Shown: positions 9,810-21,091, counted from the first letter of the stretch. The stretch: 64,000 nt of DNA from Pantoea sp. Ep11b (GCF_040783975.1 NZ_CP160631.1:2604001-2668000), one strand, 5' to 3'. Program-made: numbers and translations. The notes: a model not told the origin generated them from the letters alone.

Positions 9810-9829
9810 GTGTCCTCTCACCGGGACAC
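9810..9829 (+). promoter_or_regulatory. Hairpin in the pykA leader
   Basis: GTGTCC and GGACAC pair around an 8-base loop, 25 bases before the pykA start codon. It would lie in the 5' untranslated RNA if the TAGAAT at 9791 is the -10 element. Function unknown. Confidence 0.35.
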
Positions 9830-9853
9830 GCTTAAATGTTTACGGAGTCCTCG

Positions 9854-11296
9854 ATGTCAAGACGTCTCAGAAGAACCAAAATCGTTACAACCCTCGGCCC
9901 GGCAACCGATCGTGATAATAACCTCGAAAAAATCATCGCAGCTGGCGCGAACGTTGTACGACTCAACTTCTCTCACGGCACACCGGAAGATCATCAGCTA
10001 CGTGCCGATAAAGTGCGCGAGATCGCCGCAAAACTGGGGCGCCATGTCGCCATCCTCGGTGACCTGCAGGGCCCGAAAATCCGCGTGTCGACCTTTAAAG
10101 AAGGCAAAGTTTTCCTGAATATCGGCGACCGTTTCCTGCTGGATGCCAGCCTGGGTAAAGGCGAAGGTGATAAAGAGCGCGTCGGTATCGACTATAAAGG
10201 GCTGCCGGAAGATGTGGTGCCGGGCGATATCCTGCTGCTGGATGATGGCCGCGTGCAGCTGAAAGTGCTGGAAGTTCAGCAGATGAAGGTTTTCACCGAA
10301 GTGACCGTAGGTGGCCCGCTGTCGAACAACAAAGGCATTAACAAGCTGGGCGGCGGTCTGTCGGCGGAAGCGCTGACTGAGAAAGATAAGGCGGATATCA
10401 TCACCGCTGCGAAGATTCAGGTCGATTATCTGGCCGTCTCCTTCCCACGCTGTGGCGAAGATATGAACCTGGCACGCCGCCTGGCGCGCGAAGCGGGCTG
10501 TGACGCGAAGCTGGTCGCTAAAGTGGAACGTGCCGAAGCGGTCGCGACGCAGGAAGCGATGGATGACATCATTCTGGCCTCCGACGTGGTGATGGTGGCG
10601 CGTGGCGATCTGGGCGTTGAAATTGGCGATCCGGAACTGGTCGGCATCCAGAAAGCGCTGATCCGCCGCGCCCGTCAGCTCAACCGCACCATCATTACTG
10701 CTACCCAGATGATGGAGTCGATGATCACCAATCCGATGCCTACCCGTGCCGAAGTAATGGACGTGGCGAACGCCGTGCTGGATGGCACGGACGCGGTCAT
10801 GCTCTCCGCGGAAACCGCAGCGGGCCAGTATCCGGCGGAAACCGTCTCGGCGATGGCGAAGGTTTGCCTGGGCGCAGAGAAGATCCCCAGCGTTAACGTC
10901 TCCAAGCACCGTCTGGATGTACAGTTCGACAACATCGAAGAGGCGATCGCGATGTCCTCGATGTACGCCGCGAACCATCTGCAGGGCGTCACAGCGATCA
11001 TCACCATGACCGAGTCGGGCCGTACCCCGCTGATGACCTCACGCATCACATCGGGCCTGCCGATTTTTGCCATGTCACGCCATGAGCGCACGCTGAACCT
11101 GACCGCGCTCTACCGTGGCGTTACGCCGGTCTTCTTCGACAGCAACAACGATGGTGTCGCAGCGGCCCACGATGCGGTTAACCTGCTGCGCGACAAGGGC
11201 TTCCTGGTGTCCGGTGATCTGGTCATCGTGACGCAGGGTGATGTGATGGGTGCGACCGGCACCACCAACACGTCGCGTGTACTGCGAGTGGATTAA
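9854..11296 (+). CDS. pykA: Pyruvate kinase II
   Basis: A 480-residue glycolytic enzyme converting phosphoenolpyruvate and ADP to pyruvate and ATP; the length equals E. coli PykA. Visible motifs include [14 protein letters not shown] at the N-terminus, the substrate segment [10 protein letters not shown], the catalytic lysine region AKVERAEAV near residue 220 and the metal-binding [12 protein letters not shown] near 245. The chosen ATG (9854) matches the family start MSRRLRRTK. The type II isoenzyme is AMP-activated in E. coli. It follows hexR on the same strand with its own promoter region, and a strong terminator comes after it. Confidence 0.97.
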   Translation: MSRRLRRTKIVTTLGPATDRDNNLEKIIAAGANVVRLNFSHGTPEDHQLRADKVREIAAKLGRHVAILGDLQGPKIRVSTFKEGKVFLNIGDRFLLDASLGKGEGDKERVGIDYKGLPEDVVPGDILLLDDGRVQLKVLEVQQMKVFTEVTVGGPLSNNKGINKLGGGLSAEALTEKDKADIITAAKIQVDYLAVSFPRCGEDMNLARRLAREAGCDAKLVAKVERAEAVATQEAMDDIILASDVVMVARGDLGVEIGDPELVGIQKALIRRARQLNRTIITATQMMESMITNPMPTRAEVMDVANAVLDGTDAVMLSAETAAGQYPAETVSAMAKVCLGAEKIPSVNVSKHRLDVQFDNIEEAIAMSSMYAANHLQGVTAIITMTESGRTPLMTSRITSGLPIFAMSRHERTLNLTALYRGVTPVFFDSNNDGVAAAHDAVNLLRDKGFLVSGDLVIVTQGDVMGATGTTNTSRVLRVD

Positions 11297-11332
11297 TTGA
11301 GCCCGGGTTGACAGTGTCAGTGTAGAATCAAT

Positions 11333-11364
11333 AACGCGACTGCCTGGCAGTCGCGTTTTCTTTT
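11333..11364 (+). terminator. Intrinsic terminator of pykA
   Basis: AACGCGACTG and CAGTCGCGTT form a 10-base-pair stem with a CCTGG loop, followed by TTTTCTTTTC. It ends just before the ribosome site of the next gene. Confidence 0.9.
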
Positions 11365-11380
11365 CTGACAAGGAGGCCAG

Positions 11381-12613
11381 ATGGCCCGTTTTCACCCCAT
11401 CAGCCAGCTTACCGGCCGAATTTTGCTCTTCCCTCTGGCGTTAGTGCTGTTCGAATTTGCCACCTATATTGCGCATGACATGATCCAGCCGGGTATGCTG
11501 ATCGTCACCCGCGAATTTTCCGTCGGCCCGGAATGGGTCTCTACCTCCCTGACCGCCTATCTGATTGGCGGCGTGGTGCTGCAATGGCTGCTCGGCCCCC
11601 TCTCTGATAAATATGGCCGTCGTCCGGTGATGCTCTCCGGCATCCTCTTCTTTGCCGTTGCCTGCATCCTGACCCATTGGGTCAGCTCGATTGAAGAGTT
11701 TGTCACTCTGCGCTTTATTCAGGGCATCAGCCTCTGCTTTATCGGCGCGGTGGGTTATGCGGCGATTCAGGAGGCATTTGATGAGGCACTCGCGGTGCGC
11801 ATGATGGCGCTGATGGCCAACGTCGCGCTGCTGGCTCCGCTGGCTGGCCCGCTGGCCGGTGCCGCCTGGCTCACCCTGGGCAGCTGGCGCAGCATGTTCT
11901 GGCTGTTTGCCGCCTGCAGCGTGGTGGCGTTTGTGGTGCTCTGGCGCGTGATGCCGGAAACCGCCGGCGACCGCAGTCACTCTATCGCCCTGCCCAATCT
12001 GGCACGTAACTATGGGCGGCTGATGAAAGATCGGCTGGTGATGTCCGGCTCCTTTGCCATCGGGCTGGTATTTATTCCGATCCTGACCTGGGTGGCGCTT
12101 TCCCCGGTCATCCTGATGCATGACGAGGGATTATCCCGCATGCAGTATGCTCTGCTGCAGCTGCCGGTATTTATGGCGATGATTGCGGGCAACCTGACGC
12201 TGAGTAAGCTGGCGGGTCGGGTGCCGATTGAGCGGCCGGTGATCTTCGCCGCCTGGCCGATTCTGATCGGCCTCACACTGGCGCTGGTGGCGAGCCTGCT
12301 CAACAGCCACGCCTGGCTGCTGGTGACGGCCGGGCTGAGCCTCTACGCCTTTGGCGCGGGGATGGTCAACGCCGGGCTCTATCGCCTGACACTCTACGCC
12401 AGTCAGGAAGGTAAAGGCAGCGTGGCGGCAATGCTGGGGATGATCAGTATTCTGACGCTGGCGGTGGGGATTGAACTGGCAAAGAGCGGTTACTTCAGCG
12501 GCGGTATGCTGTGGTTCTGCCTGATTAACTTTATCAGCGGCGTGCTCTGGTTCGGGCTGGTGAAGCTGTTTATGCGCGAGCGTAAACGCCGCAGCACGCT
12601 GGAGGCGTTGTAA
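11381..12613 (+). CDS. MdfA-like multidrug efflux MFS transporter
   Basis: A 410-residue protein of the major facilitator superfamily with 12 predicted membrane helices. It aligns along its length with E. coli MdfA. Glu25 and Asp33 in the first helix (LFEFATYIAHDMIQPGM) match the drug-binding acidic pair Glu26 and Asp34 of MdfA. GPLSDKYGRRPVM is MFS motif A, and the LLAPLAGPLAGAAW helix is the antiporter motif C. It would expel lipophilic cations and some neutral drugs in exchange for protons. A perfect AAGGAGG ribosome site precedes the ATG. The gene is not present at this place in E. coli, so it is an insertion between pykA and lpxM. Confidence 0.85.
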   Translation: MARFHPISQLTGRILLFPLALVLFEFATYIAHDMIQPGMLIVTREFSVGPEWVSTSLTAYLIGGVVLQWLLGPLSDKYGRRPVMLSGILFFAVACILTHWVSSIEEFVTLRFIQGISLCFIGAVGYAAIQEAFDEALAVRMMALMANVALLAPLAGPLAGAAWLTLGSWRSMFWLFAACSVVAFVVLWRVMPETAGDRSHSIALPNLARNYGRLMKDRLVMSGSFAIGLVFIPILTWVALSPVILMHDEGLSRMQYALLQLPVFMAMIAGNLTLSKLAGRVPIERPVIFAAWPILIGLTLALVASLLNSHAWLLVTAGLSLYAFGAGMVNAGLYRLTLYASQEGKGSVAAMLGMISILTLAVGIELAKSGYFSGGMLWFCLINFISGVLWFGLVKLFMRERKRRSTLEAL

Positions 12614-12746
12614 CACTGCGCACAGCGTGGTGTGACGGGCGTAGAGGACGGGAGGCCAGGGAGACAGCGTCAGCTCCGTGGCCGGCACGCTCTCCTGTTC
12701 TCTGCGTTTCTGGTTGTTCGCCGGACGCGGTCGACTGAGCGAGAAT

Positions 12747-12770
12747 AAAAAAGGCCGCTTATGCGGCCTT
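12747..12770 (-). terminator. Intrinsic terminator of lpxM
   Basis: AAGGCCGC and GCGGCCTT pair around a TTAT loop, with six T following on the minus strand. It starts 5 bases beyond the lpxM stop. Confidence 0.9.
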
Positions 12771-12774
12771 TCTG

Positions 12775-13749
12775 CTATTTGCGCGGATAGAGCTCTTTGC
12801 GCGAATAGGGTTCGATATCACCCTCTTTGCGGGTCTTGAGCAGCTTCAGTATCCAGGTGTACTGCTCGGGATGCGGACGGACAAACACCTCCACTTCCTC
12901 ATTCATCCGGCGCGCCAGCTGGCGATCGTCGGCTTCCAGCAGGTCATCCATCGGCGGACGCACATAGATCTCAAGTTTATGTGTTTCGCTGTTATAGACC
13001 GGGAACAGCGGCACCACGCGGGCGCGGCACACCTTCATCAGTCGGCCGACTGCAGGCAGCGTCGCTTTGTAGGTCGCGAAGAAATCGACAAACTCGCTGT
13101 GCTCTGCGCCGTGGTCCTGATCGGGCAGATAGTAGCCCCAGTAGCCCTGCCGAACCGAGCTGATGAAAGGTTTAATCCCGTCATTACGGGCATGCATCCG
13201 GCCGCCAAAGCGACGACGCGCGGTGTTCCAGGCGTAGTCCAGCAGCGGGTCACTCTGATTGTGGAACATCGCGGCCATTTTCTGGCCTTCTGACGCCAGC
13301 AGCATGGCGGGAATATCCACCGCCCAGCCGTGTGGCACCAGGAAAATCACATTCTGCTGGTCGGCCTTCATCTGATCGATGATCTCGCGGCCGTGCCACT
13401 CCACCCGCTCACGGATGCGCGCCGGATCGCGCAGAACCAGCTCGGTCATCATGGTCATCGCCTGCGGCGCGGTCGCAAACATCTCATCGACCACCGTGGC
13501 ACGCTGCGCCTCGCTGAGTTCCGGCAGACAGTAATAGAGGTTAATCAGCGCACGGCGACGTGCCCCTTTTGCCAGCTTACCGGCAAAGCGGCCTAAACGG
13601 CCCAGCAGCGGATCACGTACTTTTGGCGGCAGATAAGCCAGTCCGGCCAGCGCACCAATTGCCAGCCAGCTGCCCCAGTATTTAGGTTTCAGAAAAGAAC
13701 GTTCAAAAACGGGAATAAATTCAATGTTATTTTTTTTACGGGTTTCCAT
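12775..13749 (-). CDS. lpxM: Lipid A biosynthesis myristoyltransferase LpxM
   Basis: A 324-residue inner-membrane acyltransferase that adds the last secondary acyl chain to lipid A, giving the hexa-acylated form. An N-terminal membrane anchor (residues about 20-42) precedes the catalytic domain, whose HX4D motif is His140-GWAV-Asp145. It lies downstream of mepM on the same strand, as in E. coli, though a hairpin with a T-run separates them. The eptA-pmrAB cluster later in the window modifies the same lipid A molecule. Confidence 0.95.
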   Translation of the reverse strand: METRKKNNIEFIPVFERSFLKPKYWGSWLAIGALAGLAYLPPKVRDPLLGRLGRFAGKLAKGARRRALINLYYCLPELSEAQRATVVDEMFATAPQAMTMMTELVLRDPARIRERVEWHGREIIDQMKADQQNVIFLVPHGWAVDIPAMLLASEGQKMAAMFHNQSDPLLDYAWNTARRRFGGRMHARNDGIKPFISSVRQGYWGYYLPDQDHGAEHSEFVDFFATYKATLPAVGRLMKVCRARVVPLFPVYNSETHKLEIYVRPPMDDLLEADDRQLARRMNEEVEVFVRPHPEQYTWILKLLKTRKEGDIEPYSRKELYPRK

Positions 13750-13823
13750 GCACTCGCCTCAAGCAATGAGCGGCTAATGATAGTGACCACCTGAAAATTT
13801 GCAATCATCCTGCGCCAGATAGC

Positions 13824-13851
13824 AAAAAACCGACGGTAAACCGTCGGTTTT
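13824..13851. terminator. Terminator between mepM and lpxM
   Basis: AAACCGACGG and CCGTCGGTTT pair around a TAAA loop, with six A before and four T after, so it can work in both directions. On the minus strand it ends the mepM transcript, so lpxM probably has its own promoter. Confidence 0.85.
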
Positions 13852-13872
13852 CTGGCGAGCTGACGAATCTGC

Positions 13873-15204
13873 TTACTTCAGGCCGAGCTGAGGCAGCCAG
13901 GATTTCACCTGGGCCAGATAATCGCTGCGCGCTTTGCCCGTCAGACCTTCCATACGTGGAAGTTTAGCTGTTAACGGGTTCACCGCCTGATTATTGATCC
14001 AGATTTCAAAATGTAGGTGCGGCCCGGTTGAGCGTCCGGTGTTTCCTGACAGACCAATTCGGTCGCCACGCTTCACCTTCTGGCCAGGCTTCACCAGCAC
14101 TTTCTTCATATGCATATAGCGCGTCATGTACTGACGGCCATGACGAATCGCCACGTAGTTGCCGGCAGCACCGCCATTTTTCGCCACGACGATCTCGCCA
14201 TCCCCCACGGCCAGTACCGGCGTGCCGATTGGCAGGGCAAAGTCGACGCCTTTGTGTGGCGCAATACGCCCGGTGACCGGATTAAGACGACGCGGATTAA
14301 AGTTCGATGAAACCCGATACTGCTTCACGGTCGGGAAACGCATAAAGCCACGCGCCAGACCGGAACCGCTGCGGTCGTAGAACTTGCCATCTTCGGCACG
14401 GAAGGCGTAGTAGTCTTTACCACCGCTGCGCAGGCGGACGCCCAGCAACTGGCTCTGCGCACTCTTTCCATCCAGCATTTCGCGTGACATCAGTACGCTG
14501 AACTGGTCGCCTGCACGGAGCTTACGGAAATCCATCTGCCACTGCAGCGCCTTAATGACACTGCTGGCTTCGGCACCTGTCAGCCCGGCACGCTGCGCGC
14601 TGGCCGCGAAACTGCCACGCACTTCGCCCTGCATCACGCTGTTACGCCACTCACCCTTCTGCATCTCGGCGCTCATCGTAAAGCCGCCTTTCGGGTTGCG
14701 CTCATAAGTGCGGGTTTCGCGGCGGGAGATCTCCCAGCTCAGGGTTTTCAGGCCGCCATCATCATCCAGCGTCCAGCTCAGTTGCTGACCGACCTGCAGA
14801 TTACGCAGATCGCGATCGCTCACCACCAGCGCATTAATGTCGCCAATGTCGATGCCATACTGATTCAGGGCACTGCTGAGCGTGTCACCGGAGGAGACGG
14901 TATAGTCGTGGACGCCTGCGGTGTCCGGCACGTCGGTGTCGACATCATCTGCTGGCAACTCTTCGTCCGGTTCCGGTGTGCTCTGATCGATTGGCTCACT
15001 GGCTTCCGGCAGCAGCGTACGAAGTTCGTTTTTATCCAGGTCGATGGTTTTGACGACAGGCGCCACGTCATCGGTGGGATGGTAAACATAAGGCCGCCAG
15101 ACAGCGACGGCCAGAGTAACAACGGTTAATGAACCCAGCATAACGCGGTGGGGGCGCGGCAAATTGTTAAATGCGAGGGCGACAGAGCGGGCTATCTGCT
15201 GCAC
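13873..15204 (-). CDS. mepM: Murein DD-endopeptidase MepM (M23 metallopeptidase)
   Basis: A 443-residue envelope protein. One N-terminal membrane segment (VMLGSLTVVTLAVAVW) anchors it, a LysM-like domain (HDYTVSSGDTLSSALNQYG) follows near residue 100, and the C-terminal M23 LytM domain carries the zinc ligands in HKGVDFA and HLHFE near residues 319 and 400. It cuts D-Ala-mDAP crosslinks so that new murein can be inserted. Its start lies only 13 bases after the znuA stop. This zinc enzyme is therefore probably read out with zinc import when Zur lets go, which is inference from spacing. Confidence 0.94.
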   Translation of the reverse strand: MQQIARSVALAFNNLPRPHRVMLGSLTVVTLAVAVWRPYVYHPTDDVAPVVKTIDLDKNELRTLLPEASEPIDQSTPEPDEELPADDVDTDVPDTAGVHDYTVSSGDTLSSALNQYGIDIGDINALVVSDRDLRNLQVGQQLSWTLDDDGGLKTLSWEISRRETRTYERNPKGGFTMSAEMQKGEWRNSVMQGEVRGSFAASAQRAGLTGAEASSVIKALQWQMDFRKLRAGDQFSVLMSREMLDGKSAQSQLLGVRLRSGGKDYYAFRAEDGKFYDRSGSGLARGFMRFPTVKQYRVSSNFNPRRLNPVTGRIAPHKGVDFALPIGTPVLAVGDGEIVVAKNGGAAGNYVAIRHGRQYMTRYMHMKKVLVKPGQKVKRGDRIGLSGNTGRSTGPHLHFEIWINNQAVNPLTAKLPRMEGLTGKARSDYLAQVKSWLPQLGLK

Positions 15205-15217
15205 TTTTACCTATTCC

Positions 15218-16165
15218 TCATGCTCCTTTCAGGCAGCTTTCATACTGGCTCGACAGTTGTGAGAGGAATTTCACATAGCTGTCTTTGGCTAAGCTGATGT
15301 CTGTGCCCAGGGGGTCGAGCGTGCCTTTACGCACCTGCGTTCCGCGGGCAACAGCATCGATGACTGCTGGCCTGAATTGTGGCTCAGCAAAGACGCAGAC
15401 CGCCTTTTGCTCAACCAACTGTGTTCGTATCTGGTGTAAACGCTGAGCGCCCGGTTGAATTTCAGGATTTACGGTAAAGTGCCCGGCAGGCGAGAGACCG
15501 TACTGTTTTTCAAAATATGTGTAAGCGTCGTGAAAAACGAAATATCCTTTATTTTTAACCGGAGCGAGTTGTGCGCTGACGCGTTTGTTCGTGTCTGCCA
15601 ACGCTACCTCAAACTGCTGGAGGTTGGCGTCAAGTTTGGCTTTATCTTGCGGCATAAGTTCCAATAATTTTCCATGGATTGCAACCGCAGTCTTACGCGC
15701 AATCTCTGGCGACAACCACAGGTGCATATTAAACTCGCCATGATGATGGTGATGAGCCTCAGCCGCCTGTTCTTCAGATTTTTCCGCTGCGTGCTCATCT
15801 TCATCTTCACCGCCGCTAATCAATAACGGTTTTACGCCGTCGATGTTCACCATGGCGAGATTTTTCTGTGCCGGCAGTTCGGCCACCGATTTGGCCATAA
15901 AGGCTTCCATTTCCGGCCCGACCCAGACGACTAAGTCTGCGTTTTTTAAGCGTTTTGCATCAGAGGGACGCAGGGAGTAGTCATGCTCAGAGGCCCCGTC
16001 CGGCAGCAGCACTTCGACCGGCGTTACCCCGTCCGCAATGGCGGAAGCGATGAAGCCGACCGGTTTGATGGATGCCACCACGGCAGAGTGTGCGGGAAGG
16101 CTTAACAAAGCGGTAACGGATAAAGCCGATAAGGCGAAAATTGCGCCCTTTTTATTATGTAACAT
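15218..16165 (-). CDS. znuA: Zinc ABC transporter, periplasmic binding protein ZnuA
   Basis: A 315-residue cluster A-I binding protein with a signal peptide ending near [10 protein letters not shown]. The metal-handling loop near residues 118-148 is rich in Glu, Asp and His (EDEDEH then HHHHH), as in ZnuA proteins, and further conserved histidines lie in SEHDYSLRP and [15 protein letters not shown]. It captures Zn(II) for ZnuB and ZnuC, which are encoded on the opposite strand across a Zur operator. A Cys pair near the C-terminus ([17 protein letters not shown]) fits the disulfide known in E. coli ZnuA. Confidence 0.95.
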   Translation of the reverse strand: MLHNKKGAIFALSALSVTALLSLPAHSAVVASIKPVGFIASAIADGVTPVEVLLPDGASEHDYSLRPSDAKRLKNADLVVWVGPEMEAFMAKSVAELPAQKNLAMVNIDGVKPLLISGGEDEDEHAAEKSEEQAAEAHHHHHGEFNMHLWLSPEIARKTAVAIHGKLLELMPQDKAKLDANLQQFEVALADTNKRVSAQLAPVKNKGYFVFHDAYTYFEKQYGLSPAGHFTVNPEIQPGAQRLHQIRTQLVEQKAVCVFAEPQFRPAVIDAVARGTQVRKGTLDPLGTDISLAKDSYVKFLSQLSSQYESCLKGA

Positions 16166-16195
16166 ATTGCGTCATTCCATCGTGACCATGAAGTG

Positions 16196-16216
16196 GAATG
16201 TGATATTATAACATTC
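16196..16216. promoter_or_regulatory. Zur operator between znuA and znuCB
   Basis: GAATGTGATATTATAACATTC closely follows the E. coli znu Zur palindrome GAAATGTTATAWTATAACATTTC. It is centred between the divergent starts at 16165 and 16243 and so can repress both zinc uptake transcripts when zinc is plentiful. The stated sequence is one base over the palindrome core; the central half-sites are GTGATA and TATAAC. Confidence 0.9.
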
Positions 16217-16242
16217 GAAATTCTGTGCAACCTGTAAATACT

Positions 16243-16998
16243 ATGACCTCACTTGTCACGCTCGAAAACGTTTCGATAAAATTTAACCAGCGTAATGTGT
16301 TGTCAGGCGTCAGCCTGGCCTTGCAGCCTGGTCGCATTCTCACCCTTCTGGGCCCCAATGGTGCCGGAAAATCCACCCTGGTCCGCGTTGTGCTTGGCCT
16401 GCTCGTCCCGGGGAGCGGCACTGTTCAGCGTCTGCCCGGCCTGCGTGTCGGCTATGTTCCTCAGAAACTGCACATCGACCCGACCCTGCCGGTTACGGTT
16501 GAACGCTTTATGCGTCTGACGCGGGGCAGTAAAAGCGCCGATATCCTGCCCGCCCTGAAGAGGGTGCAGGCGGGCCATCTGCTCCATTCACCATTGCAGA
16601 AGCTCTCGGGTGGCGAAACCCAGCGAGTGCTGCTGGCGCGTGCGCTGCTGAATCAGCCTCAGCTGCTGGTACTGGATGAACCGACTCAGGGCGTGGATGT
16701 GAACGGTCAGGTTGCGCTCTATGACCTGATTAATCAGCTGCGCGTTGAGCTGAACTGCGGCGTGCTGATGGTCTCCCACGACCTGCACCTGGTGATGGCG
16801 AAAACCGACGAAGTTCTCTGCCTGAACCATCACATCTGCTGTTCCGGCACGCCCGAGGCGGTCTCACAGCATCCGGAGTTTATCGCGATGTTCGGCCCGC
16901 GCGGTGCACAGGAGCTGGCGATCTATCGTCACCATCATAATCACCGTCACGACCTTCAGGGACGTATCGTTTTACGCAAAGGACAGGGTTCATCATGA
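16243..16998 (+). CDS. znuC: Zinc ABC transporter, ATPase ZnuC
   Basis: A 251-residue ATP-binding subunit. Walker A is GPNGAGKST near residues 37-45, the ABC signature is [10 protein letters not shown] near 124-133, and Walker B is [12 protein letters not shown] near 144-155. The C-terminal tail has the family's histidine cluster ([10 protein letters not shown]). The ATG at 16243 matches E. coli MTSLV; an in-frame GTG six codons upstream at 16225 is less likely. It is translationally coupled to znuB by a 4-base overlap. Confidence 0.96.
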   Translation: MTSLVTLENVSIKFNQRNVLSGVSLALQPGRILTLLGPNGAGKSTLVRVVLGLLVPGSGTVQRLPGLRVGYVPQKLHIDPTLPVTVERFMRLTRGSKSADILPALKRVQAGHLLHSPLQKLSGGETQRVLLARALLNQPQLLVLDEPTQGVDVNGQVALYDLINQLRVELNCGVLMVSHDLHLVMAKTDEVLCLNHHICCSGTPEAVSQHPEFIAMFGPRGAQELAIYRHHHNHRHDLQGRIVLRKGQGSS

Positions 16999-17780
16999 TT
17001 GAGTTGTTATTACCGGGCTGGATTGGCGGCGTGATGCTGGCGCTGGCGGCCGGCCCGCTGGGTTCGTTTGTGGTCTGGCGCAAGATGTCCTACTTTGGCG
17101 ATACGCTGGCGCACGCCTCGCTGCTCGGCGTAGCCTTTGGCCTGCTGCTGAACGTGAACCCCTACTACGCGGTGATTCTGGTGACCGTCTGCCTGGCGCT
17201 GGGGCTGGTCTGGCTGGAGCGTCGTCCGCATCTGGCTATTGATACCCTGCTGGGGATTATGGCGCACAGCGCCCTGTCGCTGGGCCTGGTGGTGGTCAGC
17301 CTGATGAAGAACGTGCGTGTGGATCTGATGGCTTATCTGTTTGGCGATCTGCTGGCGGTGACGCCGGACGATCTCTGGATGATGGGCGGCGGCGTAGTTG
17401 TCGTGCTGCTGGTGATGGCGTGGCAGTGGCGTGCCCTGCTGTCGATGACCATCAGCCCGGAACTGGCCCAGGTCGATGGCGTGAATATTCAGCGCACCCG
17501 GCTTATCCTGATGCTGGTCACGGCGCTGACCATCGGGGTGGCCATGAAGTTTGTCGGCGCGCTGATTATCACCTCACTGCTGATCATCCCGGCCGCAACC
17601 GCCCGCCGTTTCGTGCGTTCGCCGGAAGGCATGGCGGCTACCGCCGTGATTATCGGGGTGATAGCCGTCACTGGCGGCCTTACCTTCTCCGCCTTCTATG
17701 ACACCCCCGCCGGTCCGTCCGTGGTGCTCTGCGCCGCCATCCTGTTCATCATCAGCATGGTGCGCAAACCGGCGATGTAA
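16995..17780 (+). CDS. znuB: Zinc ABC transporter, permease ZnuB
   Basis: A 261-residue ABC-3 family permease with about eight hydrophobic helices forming the inner-membrane zinc channel with ZnuC. The conserved [20 protein letters not shown] segment lies near residue 27 and the [20 protein letters not shown] segment near 182. It ends exactly one base before the stop codon of the convergent ruvB, leaving no intergenic space at all. Confidence 0.95.
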   Translation: MIELLLPGWIGGVMLALAAGPLGSFVVWRKMSYFGDTLAHASLLGVAFGLLLNVNPYYAVILVTVCLALGLVWLERRPHLAIDTLLGIMAHSALSLGLVVVSLMKNVRVDLMAYLFGDLLAVTPDDLWMMGGGVVVVLLVMAWQWRALLSMTISPELAQVDGVNIQRTRLILMLVTALTIGVAMKFVGALIITSLLIIPAATARRFVRSPEGMAATAVIIGVIAVTGGLTFSAFYDTPAGPSVVLCAAILFIISMVRKPAM

Positions 17781-18785
<1,005 letters not shown>

Positions 18786-18793
18786 GACTTACC

Positions 18794-19408
18794 TCAAATG
18801 GCGGCGCGGAGTGCTTCGCGGATCAGCGTTTCGCAATCCGCATCCGGTCGACCGACTTTACTGATCATACGGCTCGCTTCCTGCGGTTTATAACCCAGGG
18901 ATACCAGCGCTGCAACCGCTTCGGATTCGGCGTCGTTCGTTTCCGGCTCCGGACCCGGCGTGGTGAGGGTAAAGGCAGAGTCGCCGCCAAACAGGTCGCC
19001 ATGCATCCCCTTGAAGCGGTCCTTCATCTCTACCACCAGGCGCTCAGCGGTCTTTTTACCGACGCCCGGCAGTTTCACCAGCGAGGCGATCTCCTCTTTC
19101 TCCACCGCCGTGACAAACTGCTGCGCCGACATGCCGGAGAGGATCGCCAGCGCCAGCTTGGGCCCGACGCCGTTGACTTTAATTAACTCGCGAAACAGCG
19201 CGCGCTCCTGCTTGCTGTTGAAACCAAACAGCAGCTGGGCATCTTCACGCACCACGAAGTGGGTAAAGATCACCGCTTCCTGCTGAAGGTCAGGCAGCTC
19301 ATAAAAACAGGTCATGGGCATGTGAATTTCATAGCCTACGCCGTGTGCCTCAAGCAGCACCAGTGGCGGCTGCTTTTCCAGAATATTGCCCCGTAAACGA
19401 CCTATCAC
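18794..19408 (-). CDS. ruvA: Holliday junction DNA helicase subunit RuvA
   Basis: A 204-residue protein that binds four-way junctions as a tetramer. Domain I is the OB fold at the start ([12 protein letters not shown]), domain II has the helix-hairpin-helix motifs [13 protein letters not shown] and [13 protein letters not shown], and domain III at the C-terminus binds RuvB. It leads the ruvAB operon; a LexA box lies about 55 bases upstream. Confidence 0.97.
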   Translation of the reverse strand: MIGRLRGNILEKQPPLVLLEAHGVGYEIHMPMTCFYELPDLQQEAVIFTHFVVREDAQLLFGFNSKQERALFRELIKVNGVGPKLALAILSGMSAQQFVTAVEKEEIASLVKLPGVGKKTAERLVVEMKDRFKGMHGDLFGGDSAFTLTTPGPEPETNDAESEAVAALVSLGYKPQEASRMISKVGRPDADCETLIREALRAAI

Positions 19409-19451
19409 CTGAATGCTTCCTTAACTGACGAATGTGGCGGATTTTATAACA

Positions 19452-19480
19452 TAAAAAAGGCTGGATGAATATCCAGCCTG
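19452..19480 (-). promoter_or_regulatory. LexA (SOS) box of ruvAB that also folds as a ruvC terminator
   Basis: CTGGATGAATATCCAG (19461-19476) fits the LexA pattern CTG-N10-CAG and resembles the E. coli ruvA site CTGGATATCTATCCAG. Together with its flanks it reads, on the minus strand, GGCTGGAT-ATTC-ATCCAGCC followed by six T. That is a complete intrinsic terminator placed 25 bases after the ruvC stop. A TATAAA -10 candidate for ruvA lies just downstream. Confidence 0.87.
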
Positions 19481-19504
19481 AGAGTCAGCCCTGCGCGTGT
19501 GTTG

Positions 19505-20032
19505 CTAACCTGAGCGTAATCGCCCGCGCGTCAGCACCAGCTTGCTGTCACTCATCCGCGCTGCGTTCTGAGCGACGTGGCAGTGCGTGATGGCAATCGC
19601 CAGCGCATCGGCGGCATCCGCCTGGGGGTTGGCGGGCAGCTTGAGCAGGGTTCGCACCATGTGCTGCACCTGACTTTTTTCGGCGCTGCCGATGCCGACC
19701 ACGGTCTGTTTAACCTGACGGGCGGCGTACTCAAATACCGGCAGATCGTGGTTCACCGCGGCCACAATGGCGGCCCCGCGCGCCTGGCCCAGCTTCAGCG
19801 CCGAGTCAGCATTCTTCGCCATAAACACCTGTTCGATGGCGAAGAAATCGGGTGAAAACTGCGTGATGATTTCGCAGACGCCCGCGTAGATCAGCTTCAG
19901 TCTGGCGGGCAGCTCGGCGGTATTGGTGCGGATACAGCCGCTGCCCAGATAGGTGAGCTGGCGGCCGGTCTGACGGATAACGCCATAACCGGTGATGCGT
20001 GAGCCGGGATCGATACCCAGGATAATCGACAT
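19505..20032 (-). CDS. ruvC: Holliday junction resolvase RuvC
   Basis: A 175-residue RNase H-fold endonuclease that cuts Holliday junctions symmetrically. Catalytic acids are visible as Asp7 in GIDPGS, Glu in FAIEQVF near residue 66, and the Asp residues of [11 protein letters not shown] near 140. The ATG at 20032 ([11 protein letters not shown]) gives the family start; the frame is open about 32 codons further upstream but that extension is not conserved. It lies between yebC and ruvA, without the E. coli gene yebB. Confidence 0.96.
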   Translation of the reverse strand: MSIILGIDPGSRITGYGVIRQTGRQLTYLGSGCIRTNTAELPARLKLIYAGVCEIITQFSPDFFAIEQVFMAKNADSALKLGQARGAAIVAAVNHDLPVFEYAARQVKQTVVGIGSAEKSQVQHMVRTLLKLPANPQADAADALAIAITHCHVAQNAARMSDSKLVLTRGRLRSG

Positions 20033-20069
20033 TACGCCTCTCCGGTTAACGTGATGACAGCAGACGCCA

Positions 20070-20813
20070 TTACAGCGTTTCCGCCACCTCGTCTGAGATT
20101 TCACCGTTGTGGTAAACCTCCTGCACATCGTCGCAATCTTCCAGCATGTCGATCAGACGCAGCAGTTTTGGTGCTGTTTCTGCATCCATTTCCGCTTTGG
20201 TGGTCGGGATCATCGACACTTCGGCGGTATCGGCTTTCAGGCCAGCCGCTTCCAGCGCATCACGCACCGTGCCCATCTCTTCCCAGGCGGTGAACACATC
20301 GATCGCGCCGTCGTCATAGCTGACAACATCTTCGGCGCCCGCTTCCAGTGCCGCTTCCATCACCGCATCCTCATCCTGACCCGGCGCATAGGAGATCACA
20401 CCCCGTTTGTTGAACAGATAGGCGACCGAGCCGTCTGTGCCGAGGTTGCCACCGGTTTTAGTGAAGGCGTGACGCACTTCGCCCACGGTACGGTTACGGT
20501 TGTCGCTGAGGCATTCGATCATGATGGCAGAGCCGCCCGGACCGTAACCTTCATAGATGATGGTTTCCATGTTGGCGTTGTCTTCGCCGCCCACGCCACG
20601 GGCGATAGCGCGATCCATGGTGTCACGCGTCATGTTATTCGCCAGCGCCTTATCCATTGCGGCACGCAGACGCGGGTTTGAGCCCGCATCACCACCGCCC
20701 AGCTTGGCGGCCGTCACCAGTTCACGAATGATTTTGGTGAAGATTTTGCCGCGCTTGGCGTCCTGTGCTGCCTTGCGGTGTTTGGTGTTTGCCCACTTAC
20801 TGTGTCCAGCCAT
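20070..20813 (-). CDS. yebC: YebC/TACO1-family protein
   Basis: A 247-residue protein of the conserved YebC family, starting [27 protein letters not shown] in a form almost invariant across bacteria. Family members act as transcription regulators or as translation factors that help ribosomes through difficult sequences; which role applies here cannot be read from sequence. It lies upstream of ruvC on the same strand, with 37 bases between. Confidence 0.95.
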   Translation of the reverse strand: MAGHSKWANTKHRKAAQDAKRGKIFTKIIRELVTAAKLGGGDAGSNPRLRAAMDKALANNMTRDTMDRAIARGVGGEDNANMETIIYEGYGPGGSAIMIECLSDNRNRTVGEVRHAFTKTGGNLGTDGSVAYLFNKRGVISYAPGQDEDAVMEAALEAGAEDVVSYDDGAIDVFTAWEEMGTVRDALEAAGLKADTAEVSMIPTTKAEMDAETAPKLLRLIDMLEDCDDVQEVYHNGEISDEVAETL

Positions 20814-21091
20814 TTCTCTTTTCTCCGATCTTTTACAGGGTGCAGACTCTCTGCGCTGCGGACTGCGCCTCCGGCCCGGCTCTTACAGGATCTGCCTGTA
20901 TGCCCGATAAGGGCGTCCCTGGCGGGGCGAGCTTCGTGAATCGTGCGCTGACGACGTCACGCTGGCGGCGGACAACCTCGCGGCACCGATTACGCCTGAC
21001 TGTTTAAAAGCCTGGTGCAGTCCTGTTAAAACTCACCATATTAATAAAATTTACGCGACCGGCCGCCGGAAAAGCGGGCGGTGGCGCGCAT

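Noticed and set aside
9998..10978. 326-codon open frame antisense to pykA
   Set aside because: Shadow of a conserved gene; no ribosome site or family.
11308..11327. TTGACA and TAGAAT as a promoter for the MdfA-like gene
   Set aside because: They are only 9 bases apart, far from the needed 17, and a terminator follows at once.
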